This document shows, one piece after another, positions 33,806 to 42,265 of a DNA stretch of 64,000 bases. The position numbers and the translations under genes were made by a program. Each line of letters begins with the position of its first letter. Positions within the stretch are counted from its first letter, which is position 1. Origin of the DNA: UBA12018 sp051656605 (GTDB lineage: Bacteria > Bacteroidota > Bacteroidia > Bacteroidales > CAMTPD01); assembly GCA_051656605.1 (NCBI GenBank), contig JBOGCF010000044.1:62001-126000 (forward strand), in the 5' to 3' direction. Below the pieces are notes generated by a model, which saw nothing but the letters and a program-made list of their open reading frames with translations, was not told the origin of the DNA and made no database searches.

Positions 33806-34303
33806 TCACCCATTGATAAAGTTCTCATGCATAGGGGTTTCAATAACAAGCACTTCCTTTTTTTCGGGTTTATTTTGTGCACAAAACGTGACATCTTTGT
33901 TTGGTTTTGCGACAAATCTGTCGTGTTTTAATACATTTTTGTTCGATTTTCTGACAAATTTGTTCGATTTTGAAACATCGTGTACTCCGTGCACTATCCC
34001 TTTTGTATAAGCCTTCTTATTTTCACCTTCAAACACAAATGCAAAAGCCTTACTTCTAGCCACTAAACATAACTTTGAGAACGCCGACTGCACTCGTTTT
34101 GTCAGCAAAAAATAGTCAAAATTAGGATCGGAGATTACCTTACCAATTTCTGCATTTATTTCTGTATTAAAAGGCACACTACATTTCCCATTAGCTAACC
34201 ATAAATGATACATTGTAAGTAAAATACATCGATTCTGCATCGACAACGACTTATAAACTTCGTTGTTACAAAATGGTATTTCCACGCCTGATAGTTTAGT
34301 CAT
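33806..34303 (-). CDS. Hypothetical protein, possible replication/element gene
   Basis: A 165-residue protein I do not recognise. The first 100 residues look like a winged-helix region (SMQNRCILLTMYHLWLANG, RVQSAFSKL). A low-complexity Lys/Asn/Ser stretch follows with repeats of the form K(S/P)NK(F/N)V. There is no membrane segment. It is first in the minus-strand run that continues with the zinc-ribbon and primase-helicase genes, so a replication initiator or regulator role is possible but unproven. Its base composition is lower in GC than the genes downstream. Confidence 0.6.
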   Translation of the reverse strand: MTKLSGVEIPFCNNEVYKSLSMQNRCILLTMYHLWLANGKCSVPFNTEINAEIGKVISDPNFDYFLLTKRVQSAFSKLCLVARSKAFAFVFEGENKKAYTKGIVHGVHDVSKSNKFVRKSNKNVLKHDRFVAKPNKDVTFCAQNKPEKKEVLVIETPMHENFING

Positions 34304-34483
34304 AATACGATTTGATATTATTCGTTATTAACTCGTTTGTTTACGCTTGCAAAGCTAGAGGCAACCAATCTACAGACAAAACACGAATTAAGCTTATTTT
34401 ACACATTGATAACATTCAACACAAAAAAGCTCCTATAAGCAATATAAAATATATTTTCATAAATATTATACACTATTTAAACA

Positions 34484-34526
34484 TTAAAAATGCCCGTATT
34501 TGCGTCTAAAGCAACAAATACGGGCA
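34484..34526 (-). terminator. Terminator of the 34568 gene
   Basis: The perfect 12-bp stem TGCCCGTATTTG / CAAATACGGGCA is flanked by T-runs on both strands (TTTTTA on the minus strand). Confidence 0.88.
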
Positions 34527-34567
34527 AAAAACCAATAAAATAAAAGGGTTTTAAGGATCAAAAAAGC

Positions 34568-35017
34568 TTACTTTTCATCTTTGTTAACTATAAACCCATC
34601 CTTTTCAGGGTTAAAATCATTGATAAGCTGAGAAAACTCACCTTCAGTAAAGTCTTCTTCGACGAAAATGCAGATAAATAAACAGCAATTTACGATAAGA
34701 GCCGGCGAACAATCCAACGTTTTATTCGCTCGCAAACGGTTGATCCCATCTGCCAAGTCGCGAAAATCATATACATGCAGCTTACAAGCAGGCAATAACT
34801 CAAACACATTTTTGAGTTCTTCTTGCAGCATAGTCAGATAATTGGAAACACGCTTAGGGATAACAACTTTATTGTTTTTACAATACACCAAAATAGAGCT
34901 GAGACTCTTCCGCAAAACGGCAAGCGACTCCTTGCATTTCACCAAAGCACGGTCGCCCCCTTGTTCATAACCCTCCATACATCGGTTACATTTACTGCAT
35001 AGACAAACGGCAGTCAT
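34568..35017 (-). CDS. Hypothetical Cys-rich protein
   Basis: A 149-residue protein of unknown function. The N terminus has CLCSKCNRC, which could bind a metal, and there is a helical middle with several further Cys (VNCCLFICIF). The C-terminal end is acidic (FNPEKDGFIVNKDEK). A GTG at 35023 would extend it by two codons; ATG 35017 was preferred. It is monocistronic, divergent from the helicase gene at 35237, and could be part of the same accessory island. It resembles no family I can name. Confidence 0.6.
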   Translation of the reverse strand: MTAVCLCSKCNRCMEGYEQGGDRALVKCKESLAVLRKSLSSILVYCKNNKVVIPKRVSNYLTMLQEELKNVFELLPACKLHVYDFRDLADGINRLRANKTLDCSPALIVNCCLFICIFVEEDFTEGEFSQLINDFNPEKDGFIVNKDEK

Positions 35018-35236
35018 CCTCACTTTTTTTTGTCAAGTTCATAGATTTATTGTTTTTATTGTTATACAAAATCAAAGATAGTTAACTTTAACATACATAT
35101 CCAATCTGGATTTCTCCGAAACACATCAAGCAACCATAACAAAAACTTTACATTATTTTGAATTTAAAAACAAATAGAGTAAATTCACATCATTAATCAC
35201 ACAAAATCACAGGGTTGTATATTATTGGAATTTGTA

Positions 35237-37279
35237 ATGGAAAGATACGTTGAATTATTTGCCTCGCTTCGCACTCAAATGCAAGACGGCAAACCGGCAC
35301 CTCACAAAGCGATATTACTACTAAGCATGATTGACTTGATCGCATCGGGCGAAATCAAGACAAACCGTATTGATATGTCTCCGGCACTGATCAGACGCTT
35401 CAAGTCGAACTGGAAAACCTTTGTCAACGACGAGAGAGGCAACGACCGTAAGTTGATCCGAAACCCGTTTAAGCATATGGGATCTGAAGATTTCTGGAAT
35501 GTATCGCCCGACGAAAAATACGCATTCATTGAAAGTCCCCTTTTCTTTCTACTCAAAGAGAAAGAAAACAGAATCACATTGCGCAATGTACTTATCGACG
35601 CATACCTCAAACAGCATCGGCCTATACAAGATCACAAGGTAGATTTTTCACAGTTGAATGCGGCGGCAGACACCACCCTGCGGCCGTATCAGGTCGACAA
35701 CAAGGCTCGCATTTATGATTTCTGGCACACAGGCAGAAGTGTGATGTTGCAAATGCCTACCGGAACAGGAAAAACCCGTTTGTTTGTTTCCATCGTAAAA
35801 GATCTACACAACTGGAGCAGACAAAACAACACCAACGTAAAGGTACTTCTCTTAGCGCACAGAAAGGAGCTAATCCAGCAAATTGCTCAAAATGTAAACA
35901 TCAAATACAACTTATCTCATGGCATAATCGCGGCTCAAAGTCCGGAACAACGGGAATATGACATTCAGATTGGCTCTGTTCCTACCCTTACACGCCGCCT
36001 CGAAGGATGGTCTGACAAGGATTTTGATGTGATCATCATCGACGAAGCGCATCATGTAAAAGCAGACAGCTACAATCGCATCCTACAAGAATATCCCAAC
36101 GCAAAGATATTGGGCGTAACAGCTACTCCTTACCGACTCAATGGTGCCGGATTCAGACAGGAATTTGAGCAACTGATTGTTTCCGATCCGGTATCGGAAT
36201 TTATCAAAAAAGGGTATCTGTGCCAGTACGATTACTTCTCGATCACACCCGACTCGAATACCCAAAAGGCTATCGAAAGCATTTCGAAGTTTGCGCTCGA
36301 TGGCGACTATCTCGACTCGGCTCTGGCAGAAGTGATCGATACCGAAGGGGTACGCACCAACATTGTGCATACGTATCTCAACTATGCCAATGGTAAAAAA
36401 GGGTTGGTGTACACCATCAACAGAGCACACAACGAACACGTATGCAAGCTATTCAACGCAAAAGGAATCGCAGCCAAAGCCATCGACAGCCAAACAGATC
36501 TTCGCGAGCGACAAGCCATTGTAGAGGCATTTAGAAACGGAGAGTTTCAGGTGTTGTGCAATGTAAATATCTTTAGCGAAGGTTTTGATTGTCCCGACGT
36601 AGAGTTTATCCAACTGGCACGCCCTACCAAATCGCTTTCGATGTTTCTACAGCAGATAGGTCGCGGACTACGTGTTGCAGATAACAAGCCCAAGGCTATC
36701 TTTCTCGACAACGTAGGACTCTACAATCGCTTCGGACTACCATCGGCCACCCGCAATTGGCAAAAGCATTTCGACGGAATCGAAGTAAGCGAATCGGAAC
36801 TAAAAGGCACAACAACATCAAGCGACAGCCAAACCGTGCAATTCTTCGACGACTTCACCCAAGGCAACGATCCGGTATCGCTGATCCACTCATCAGAAAC
36901 CGAATCAGAATCTGATATCGAACCCAACAGCCTACAGCTCAACGAGCCGAAAGCAATCAATTATGAGACCGATAATCAAGAGGCAGACAATGATACAGCA
37001 ATGACGCTAACCATCGAAGAAATAGATGAAATAGAAAGAGACATCGCAGCCTTCCAACGCTACGGACAACCCATCCCAAACAACCTGCTCGAACGCAAAC
37101 GCATCCTCGAGCAACAACTCCAGCAAGAGCGGCAAATAGCCGAGTTGCCCCACAAACTAAAGCAACTCGCCATCCCCCTCTTCAACAACCTATCCACTCC
37201 CCTCTCAATCACAATCACCTATGATCCCATCATGGGTGTGATTGTAAAGAGAAAGGATCTGAAAACATCTATAAATTAA
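35237..37279 (+). CDS. SF2 DEAH helicase with extra N-terminal domain
   Basis: A 680-residue helicase. Residues about 1-130 form a separate domain (YVELFASLRTQMQDGKPAPH then KAILLLSMIDLI) resembling the head of McrA-type modification-dependent HNH restriction enzymes; this resemblance is my reading and needs a profile search. The SF2 core has Walker A MPTGTGKTR (about residue 172), DEAH in IIIDEAHH (about 268), TATPYR (about 293) and motif VI QIGRGLR (about 471). An acidic linker and a coiled-coil C terminus follow. ATG 35237 was chosen over TTG 35225. The KAP NTPase starts 11 nt after its stop, so they form an operon. Confidence 0.9.
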   Translation: MERYVELFASLRTQMQDGKPAPHKAILLLSMIDLIASGEIKTNRIDMSPALIRRFKSNWKTFVNDERGNDRKLIRNPFKHMGSEDFWNVSPDEKYAFIESPLFFLLKEKENRITLRNVLIDAYLKQHRPIQDHKVDFSQLNAAADTTLRPYQVDNKARIYDFWHTGRSVMLQMPTGTGKTRLFVSIVKDLHNWSRQNNTNVKVLLLAHRKELIQQIAQNVNIKYNLSHGIIAAQSPEQREYDIQIGSVPTLTRRLEGWSDKDFDVIIIDEAHHVKADSYNRILQEYPNAKILGVTATPYRLNGAGFRQEFEQLIVSDPVSEFIKKGYLCQYDYFSITPDSNTQKAIESISKFALDGDYLDSALAEVIDTEGVRTNIVHTYLNYANGKKGLVYTINRAHNEHVCKLFNAKGIAAKAIDSQTDLRERQAIVEAFRNGEFQVLCNVNIFSEGFDCPDVEFIQLARPTKSLSMFLQQIGRGLRVADNKPKAIFLDNVGLYNRFGLPSATRNWQKHFDGIEVSESELKGTTTSSDSQTVQFFDDFTQGNDPVSLIHSSETESESDIEPNSLQLNEPKAINYETDNQEADNDTAMTLTIEEIDEIERDIAAFQRYGQPIPNNLLERKRILEQQLQQERQIAELPHKLKQLAIPLFNNLSTPLSITITYDPIMGVIVKRKDLKTSIN

Positions 37280-37290
37280 TTAAAAAACTC

Positions 37291-38676
37291 ATGAAAGATA
37301 AAGAATTAGAGATACCTAAAGGTAATGCACTTATGCACTGCAGATTAAACAGAAAAGAACAGGCTGACACATTAACAGCAATTATTGATGTATACAGCAA
37401 TGGTTTTGTTTTATCCGTTGATGGCAAATGGGGCACAGGAAAGTCTACATTTATGAAAATGTGGAAACAGGATCTCACAGATCGTGGTTATAAAACAATC
37501 TTATTCAATGCTTGGGAAAATGATTTTACTTCTGAGCCATTAACTGCTATTATGGGAGAAATCAAAGAGACATTTTTTTCCGACACTGAAAAAGTGAATT
37601 CTATAACGAATAAGCTTGCATCTATATCTAAAGGATTAATTCCTACTCTTGCAAAAACAGCTGCAACATTAACAGGACTTGGGCAAATAGCTGAAGTCGT
37701 TGAAAAAGTTTCGGCTGCTTTTGCTGAGGAAGTTGAAAGTTATGCGACTAAAAAAACAACTTTACTAGAACTAAGAAGTGAGCTTTCTAATTTTATAAAA
37801 GATAAATGTCAAAATAAGCCACTTGTTTTTATTGTTGACGAGTTGGACCGCTGTCGTCCTGATTATGCTGTAGAAGTTCTTGAAAAAATAAAGCATTTAT
37901 TTGCAGTTGACGGTATTATATTCGTTCTATCCATTGACAAACATCAACTTTGCCAAGCGATCAAAGGATATTATGGAAGTGAAGGTATTGACTCTCCCGA
38001 ATATCTACGTCGCTTTATAGATTTAGAATATACATTACCAGAACCCGACTATGCGAGCTATTGTAATTACGCTTTTGAAAAATATGAATTAAGTAAATTC
38101 TTCCACAACGAGACAAGGCAAAAGTATGACTTTGGAGATGAGATATACAAGTTAACATCAAATTCATCAATTATCTCTGCTTCTCAAAACTTATCTCTTA
38201 GACAAATTGACAAATTATTTGCTCAAACTCGTATAGCTATACGACTATGTCCATTAGATAATTATGCTCATTCTGAATTGATATTTATTTTGATTTACAT
38301 AAAGACATTCCATTCACCCCTATATCAAAAAATAAAAAAGGAAAACTTATCTATTCAAGAATTAGTCACGGAATTAGAGCATATCTATAAAGAAGCAATA
38401 AAAGCCGAAAGCAAAGAACATAAAAATAGAAGTATAACCTTTTCACTAATACAACTAATAATATGCTATTACAAATCAACATCATATTCTCATAAAATAA
38501 GTGATCTATATTTTGAGCAGAAAGGAAATAAAACACTGGCTTTTAATATCTCAGTTTTTGATTTAGAAAATGTAATTTCCGCATTTAATTTTTTCAATCA
38601 AAACATTGAAATACGAAATATTACTATAGCTCATTATATAAAAAAAATTGACCTACTTGATTCTTTTCAAAATTAA
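37291..38676 (+). CDS. KAP family P-loop NTPase
   Basis: A 461-residue KAP-type ATPase. It has Walker A GKWGTGKST (about residue 47), then a long insert (SISKGLIPTLAKTAATLTGL) in the place where animal KAP proteins have membrane segments. Walker B and downstream residues are FIVDELDRCRPDYAVEVLE (about 177-195), with a helical C-terminal half. KAP ATPases recur in bacterial defence loci, but the function here is inferred. It is very AT-rich (19 G/C in 60 bases at 37561-37620), unlike the helicase before it, which suggests separate acquisition despite the 11-nt gap. Confidence 0.9.
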   Translation: MKDKELEIPKGNALMHCRLNRKEQADTLTAIIDVYSNGFVLSVDGKWGTGKSTFMKMWKQDLTDRGYKTILFNAWENDFTSEPLTAIMGEIKETFFSDTEKVNSITNKLASISKGLIPTLAKTAATLTGLGQIAEVVEKVSAAFAEEVESYATKKTTLLELRSELSNFIKDKCQNKPLVFIVDELDRCRPDYAVEVLEKIKHLFAVDGIIFVLSIDKHQLCQAIKGYYGSEGIDSPEYLRRFIDLEYTLPEPDYASYCNYAFEKYELSKFFHNETRQKYDFGDEIYKLTSNSSIISASQNLSLRQIDKLFAQTRIAIRLCPLDNYAHSELIFILIYIKTFHSPLYQKIKKENLSIQELVTELEHIYKEAIKAESKEHKNRSITFSLIQLIICYYKSTSYSHKISDLYFEQKGNKTLAFNISVFDLENVISAFNFFNQNIEIRNITIAHYIKKIDLLDSFQN

Positions 38677-38690
38677 AAGCACTACATATC

Positions 38691-38740
38691 CAGTCACAAG
38701 ATAAATCTATTATTTTGTGACTGAAAATAAATTTATTTTC
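38691..38740. promoter_or_regulatory. Hairpin plus 18-bp palindrome after the KAP gene
   Basis: CAGTCACAA / TTGTGACTG forms a perfect 9-bp stem (38691-38723). It abuts an 18-nt perfect palindrome, GAAAATAAATTTATTTTC (38723-38740). The first may end the helicase-KAP transcript although no clean T-run follows; the second could be an operator for the nuclease gene. Confidence 0.5.
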
Positions 38741-38892
38741 TTTTGTTTTCCAACAATATAATTCTACATTTACGACAAACCATATTATCAGATAATGGAA
38801 TGGAACAGTGGAATAAAAGTAAAGCTGTTTTGAGACCTTTGGATAAATTATAATACTACTTAGAATATTAAACCTTTAAATTGAAGTACTTT

Positions 38893-40038
38893 ATGGATTT
38901 TAAAGACACAATCGTACAATTGGCTGAGCGTATAGCAAAACAAAAAGAAGCCATTATAACTGAAGAAGCTACAAAAACAGCATTTGTAATGCCTCTGATT
39001 TCCTCATTAGGTTATGATGTTTTCAATCCTTTTGAGGTGGTACCGGAACTGGATTGCGACTTAATTAAAAAGAAAGGAGAAAAGATCGACTATGCGATAA
39101 TGAAAGATGAAGAACCAATCTTATTAATCGAGTGCAAGCATTGCAAACAAGATCTAAATCTTCATGACACCCAGCTAAAAAAATATTTTGTAGCTTCTAA
39201 AGCTCGCTTTGGTGTTCTTACAAATGGGATCGAATATCGCTTTTATACAGATCTAGACAATCAAAATATTATGGATGAAAAGCCTTTTTTAGTTGTCAAT
39301 CTATTGGAGGTACAAGATGGTGATATCGAACAACTAAAAAAGTTTCATAAGTCTTATTACAATGAATCGGATATCTTAAGCACTGCTAATGAACTAAAAT
39401 ATACTACTGAAATCAAGAATCTGTTTGTGAAAGAATTTGCAACGCCTTCTCCCGACTTTGTCCGTTACTTTACAAAACAAGCATATACAAGTGGACAGAT
39501 TACCCAAAAGGTTATTGATCAGTTCTCTCCTATTGTGAAACGATCTATTCATTCTGTGATTAATGATATTATATCGGAAAGACTGAATAATGCGATCAAA
39601 GCAGACGGTAATTCCGATAAAATGAATGCTGTTGCCGAAATCGCAATTCAAGTACCGGAACTTGAGACTTTACCGGAAGGTGTAATATTTTTAGATAAAG
39701 AATCGGGGGTTACTACTACACAAGAAGAAATTGATGCATTTAATATCGTAAAAAGTATTTTACGAAAAGACATTGACGTGTCAAGGATTCAATTTCGTGA
39801 CTTTAAAACGTATTTCTCGATTTATGTTGATTCTCAATCTAAATGGATTTGCAGGATTTATTTTAATAGTCGCAAGTTTATCTCATTCCCAACCGTTAAG
39901 GAAGGATTTAGAAACAATGAAGAGAAGGTTGAAATAGAAACTCTTGATCATATTTTCAATTATGCAGATGAATTGACATCGGCTCTAAACATCCGAATCA
40001 ATCCAGAGCTTGTTCAGTCACAACAAACAAATCAATAA
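38893..40038 (+). CDS. HsdR N-terminal-type PD-(D/E)xK nuclease
   Basis: A 381-residue protein. Its first 150 residues match the nuclease domain of type I restriction HsdR subunits. The catalytic pattern is KIDYAIMKDEEPILLIECKH (Asp near residue 65, Glu-Cys-Lys near 80-82), followed by the QLKKYF helix and FGVLTNGIEYRFYTD. There is no helicase or methyltransferase domain, and the remaining 230 residues are unassigned. ATG 38893 was preferred over TTG 38881. It is in the same orientation as the helicase-KAP pair but 216 nt away, probably with its own promoter. Many genomes carry this gene as a solitary unit. Confidence 0.85.
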   Translation: MDFKDTIVQLAERIAKQKEAIITEEATKTAFVMPLISSLGYDVFNPFEVVPELDCDLIKKKGEKIDYAIMKDEEPILLIECKHCKQDLNLHDTQLKKYFVASKARFGVLTNGIEYRFYTDLDNQNIMDEKPFLVVNLLEVQDGDIEQLKKFHKSYYNESDILSTANELKYTTEIKNLFVKEFATPSPDFVRYFTKQAYTSGQITQKVIDQFSPIVKRSIHSVINDIISERLNNAIKADGNSDKMNAVAEIAIQVPELETLPEGVIFLDKESGVTTTQEEIDAFNIVKSILRKDIDVSRIQFRDFKTYFSIYVDSQSKWICRIYFNSRKFISFPTVKEGFRNNEEKVEIETLDHIFNYADELTSALNIRINPELVQSQQTNQ

Positions 40039-40074
40039 TCAACAGCGTGTCTGATTTTTGAAAAGGATATAAGC

Positions 40075-40110
40075 CCCTGCACAGTTTTGTCGCTGTGCAG
40101 GGTTATTTTT
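40075..40110 (+). terminator. Bidirectional terminator
   Basis: The perfect 10-bp stem CCCTGCACAG / CTGTGCAGGG is followed by TTATTTTT. It lies between the convergent nuclease and propeller-lipoprotein genes. Confidence 0.9.
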
Positions 40111-41278
40111 ACAGATTGCTACCACCCGACGCTTTGTTAGACGGTAGATCATATATAAAGAATGGATCATCGTGTCTCGTAGACATGAGAATGAGCTTAT
40201 TATTCTTTTCATCTACTGTAAAATACCCCCATTGATCTAGTTTGTATTTTGCAATGGGGTTACCATTCCAATCATACTGCTCAATGAAAATATAATTTAA
40301 ACCGTCTCGTGCTTCTGCCATTACTTCTACCGGTTTGCGCCCACTATATATACAATATACATAATCATTTTCGGGAGATATTCCCCAATAATGTGTCACG
40401 TTATTATCTAAGCCGTCTGCTATACCCAAGGTGCTTTGATCAAACTCTGTTTGCTGAAAGTTGAGCGTGCGCACTTGAAGTGTCTCCATGTCAATAAATT
40501 TCAATACCTTGAAATATTTATAGGCATAGACCATTCTGTTTTTTGCCTTATTGACACCAAAATAACCGATATATGTAAAGGGGGATTTTCGTTTTGGATT
40601 TAGCTGCAAACTTACAAGTTCGTTTACCTCAATTGAATCTCGATCTTTTGTTGCCCGCATGATGCTTCGTCCTGTTTTGGAATCATCAATGTACAGAAAG
40701 TCATCTGCTCCGATATTAACCATCTCTCCTATCGTACCAAATACAGATTTACCTTTCCGGAAAACAAACGGGTCTTCCTCTAAATCGCCTTGTTCGGTAA
40801 GTTTATATAGTTTATTTCGTGTAGTATCATAGATATAGCCTAGAATATCTGTATTGTATGAAGGTACGAATACCGCAGAAAACAATTCACCCGGACCATT
40901 GCCTCTGTTACCGGTAGATCGGATATAAGTCAAATCCGGATAATTGAGAAGTCGAAACATTGCGGTTTCACCGATAAATGGCAGCTCTTGCAACACAAGT
41001 TTGTCACGAACAATATCCATTCTTGCTTCCCGTACTCTATATATTGTCGTATCGGGCAAATATGGTTTACCCTCGAGTTCTATGATTTCTGTGAAGGGAT
41101 CCTTGTCTTTTAAGAAGACTTCACCAGCTTGCAAGTTCGGAAAAGGAGCGATCACCTCTTCTACTGTTTCTGAAATTGAGTCTGCTGCTATTTCGTCTTT
41201 TTTTTCCTGCGACACGTGGCAGCAAGTAAAAGATCCTACGAATAGCGTAAGACTGTAGATTAACAATGCTTTTTTCAT
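40109..41278 (-). CDS. BF3164-type beta-propeller lipoprotein
   Basis: A 389-residue exported lipoprotein. The signal is MKKALLIYSLTLFVGSFTC with the lipobox GSFTCC. A six-bladed propeller of the TolB-like/6-bladed family found in Bacteroidota follows (SAVFVPSYNTDILGYIYDT, IDDSKTGRSIM, GYFTVDEKNNKLILMSTRHD). It probably acts on the outer or periplasmic membrane face; the ligand is unknown. It is monocistronic and convergent with the nuclease gene. It shows no sign of belonging to the defence module. Confidence 0.8.
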   Translation of the reverse strand: MKKALLIYSLTLFVGSFTCCHVSQEKKDEIAADSISETVEEVIAPFPNLQAGEVFLKDKDPFTEIIELEGKPYLPDTTIYRVREARMDIVRDKLVLQELPFIGETAMFRLLNYPDLTYIRSTGNRGNGPGELFSAVFVPSYNTDILGYIYDTTRNKLYKLTEQGDLEEDPFVFRKGKSVFGTIGEMVNIGADDFLYIDDSKTGRSIMRATKDRDSIEVNELVSLQLNPKRKSPFTYIGYFGVNKAKNRMVYAYKYFKVLKFIDMETLQVRTLNFQQTEFDQSTLGIADGLDNNVTHYWGISPENDYVYCIYSGRKPVEVMAEARDGLNYIFIEQYDWNGNPIAKYKLDQWGYFTVDEKNNKLILMSTRHDDPFFIYDLPSNKASGGSNL

Positions 41279-41423
41279 ACGACTAGATTTAATCGGAACT
41301 TATTTGACACCTCAATATACAATATCAGCCCGCACTTCACAAACATACTAAAAGACAAAGAATTAAACGAAAAACAAGTTATCAAGAATTACTTGACAAC
41401 TGCTACAGGTGACTTATCAAGTC
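41279..41423. other. Intergenic, nothing recognised
   Basis: About 145 nt upstream of the propeller-lipoprotein gene, presumably holding its promoter. Together with the small ORF and the tandem hairpins it makes up a 449-nt stretch lacking any standard gene. Confidence 0.4.
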
Positions 41424-41558
41424 TTATTTGCAGATTGAGTCGAGCCAATTGAATAGCTCGTCTAAATCATAATCTCCCATATGTGGTCTGTCCCATAAAG
41501 GTATGTGGGCAATATATCCTTTCGACAGAGCAGTGTGTATAACAGAGCCTTGCTTCAT
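41424..41558 (-). CDS. Small ORF (44 aa) downstream of the Fic remnant
   Basis: A 44-codon ORF. It starts MKQGSVIHTALSKGYIAH and ends DELFNWLDSICK. The composition looks protein-like (balanced, with an amphipathic C-terminal helix), and it could be an intact small protein or the surviving end of a larger gene. A stop lies 11 codons upstream of the ATG, so it is not open to the Fic remnant. No family is recognised. Confidence 0.35.
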   Translation of the reverse strand: MKQGSVIHTALSKGYIAHIPLWDRPHMGDYDLDELFNWLDSICK

Positions 41559-41605
41559 AGTGATTTTAGATCTGGGGGAATCTTTCTGTTATATACAATC
41601 GAATA

Positions 41606-41679
41606 TCATGTAAAAAAAAACGCGTTTCTTTTACATGAGTAATTCTTCATATAAAAAAAAGGGCATTTCTTTTACATGA
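41606..41679. repeat. Two tandem 33-nt hairpin repeats
   Basis: Copy 1 (41606-41638) and copy 2 (41648-41679) begin 42 nt apart. Each begins TCATGTAAAA or TCATATAAAA and ends TTTCTTTTACATGA. In copy 1 the ends form a perfect 10-bp stem (TCATGTAAAA / TTTTACATGA). They lie between the small ORF and the Fic remnant. Confidence 0.6.
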
Positions 41680-41727
41680 AGTCTTCTTGATACAAAAAAG
41701 ATCAAAACCTGAATATATACTCTTTTT

Positions 41728-42189
41728 CTATTTCTCATTAGAATCAAATGGAAATATCTGAGCTACATTATACAGATAACTAAACAATTCCTTATTGATA
41801 AAGAAATACTCTTTCCCTATTCGAACTTTATCCAAAAGGTCTTTCTCGACTAATTGATCGAGATATTTTGTCGCAGTAGGTCTTGATACTTGAAGATCTT
41901 CTACTAAAAAATCGATCTTTGTATAGGGATGTTTGAAGAGATTATTAATTAGATCCTGGGAATATATTTTCGGCAAATCCGTCCGGATCTTATTCTTACA
42001 TTCCATCATCAACTTTTTGATACCTCTCACCATCGCAGAGGTCTGCAAAGAGGTCTCATTCGGAATAGTCTCTGCCACTCCATTCAATTCAGCTAAAGCA
42101 CGATGCGCTAAGACTGCGTGCACTCTTACGATCAAATGTATATCGTGCGCAAATGTAACCAGAATATTGGTTGCATAATCACCTCTCAC
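41728..42189 (-). pseudogene. Fic family protein, C-terminal remnant
   Basis: A 153-codon frame whose last 110 residues match the C-terminal winged-helix end of Fic/DOC-family AMPylators (LPKIYSQDLINNLFKHPYTK, VSRPTATKYLDQLVEKDLL, GKEYFFIN). The catalytic Fic core (HxFx(D/E)GNGRxxR) is absent. The only start is a GTG preceded by 30 residues of non-family sequence, and an in-frame TGA lies just upstream. It is therefore a 5'-truncated gene, unless the wing alone is now used as a small DNA-binding protein. Confidence 0.65.
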
Positions 42190-42223
42190 AGTAGTTTTAT
42201 TCTGTCATTATAAATTAAAGTAA

Positions 42224-42231
42224 TATATTTG
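42224..42231 (+). promoter_or_regulatory. -7 box for the GH27 gene
   Basis: TATATTTG matches TAnnTTTG fully, 34 nt before the GH27 start codon. The -33 region is weak. Confidence 0.5.
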
Positions 42232-42265
42232 TGATTGTATTATTTTTAATATTGTAAAGTACGCT

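Noticed and set aside
41606..41679. Possible CRISPR array
   Set aside because: Only two imperfect units with a 9-nt gap and self-complementary ends are present; no cas genes lie in the window.
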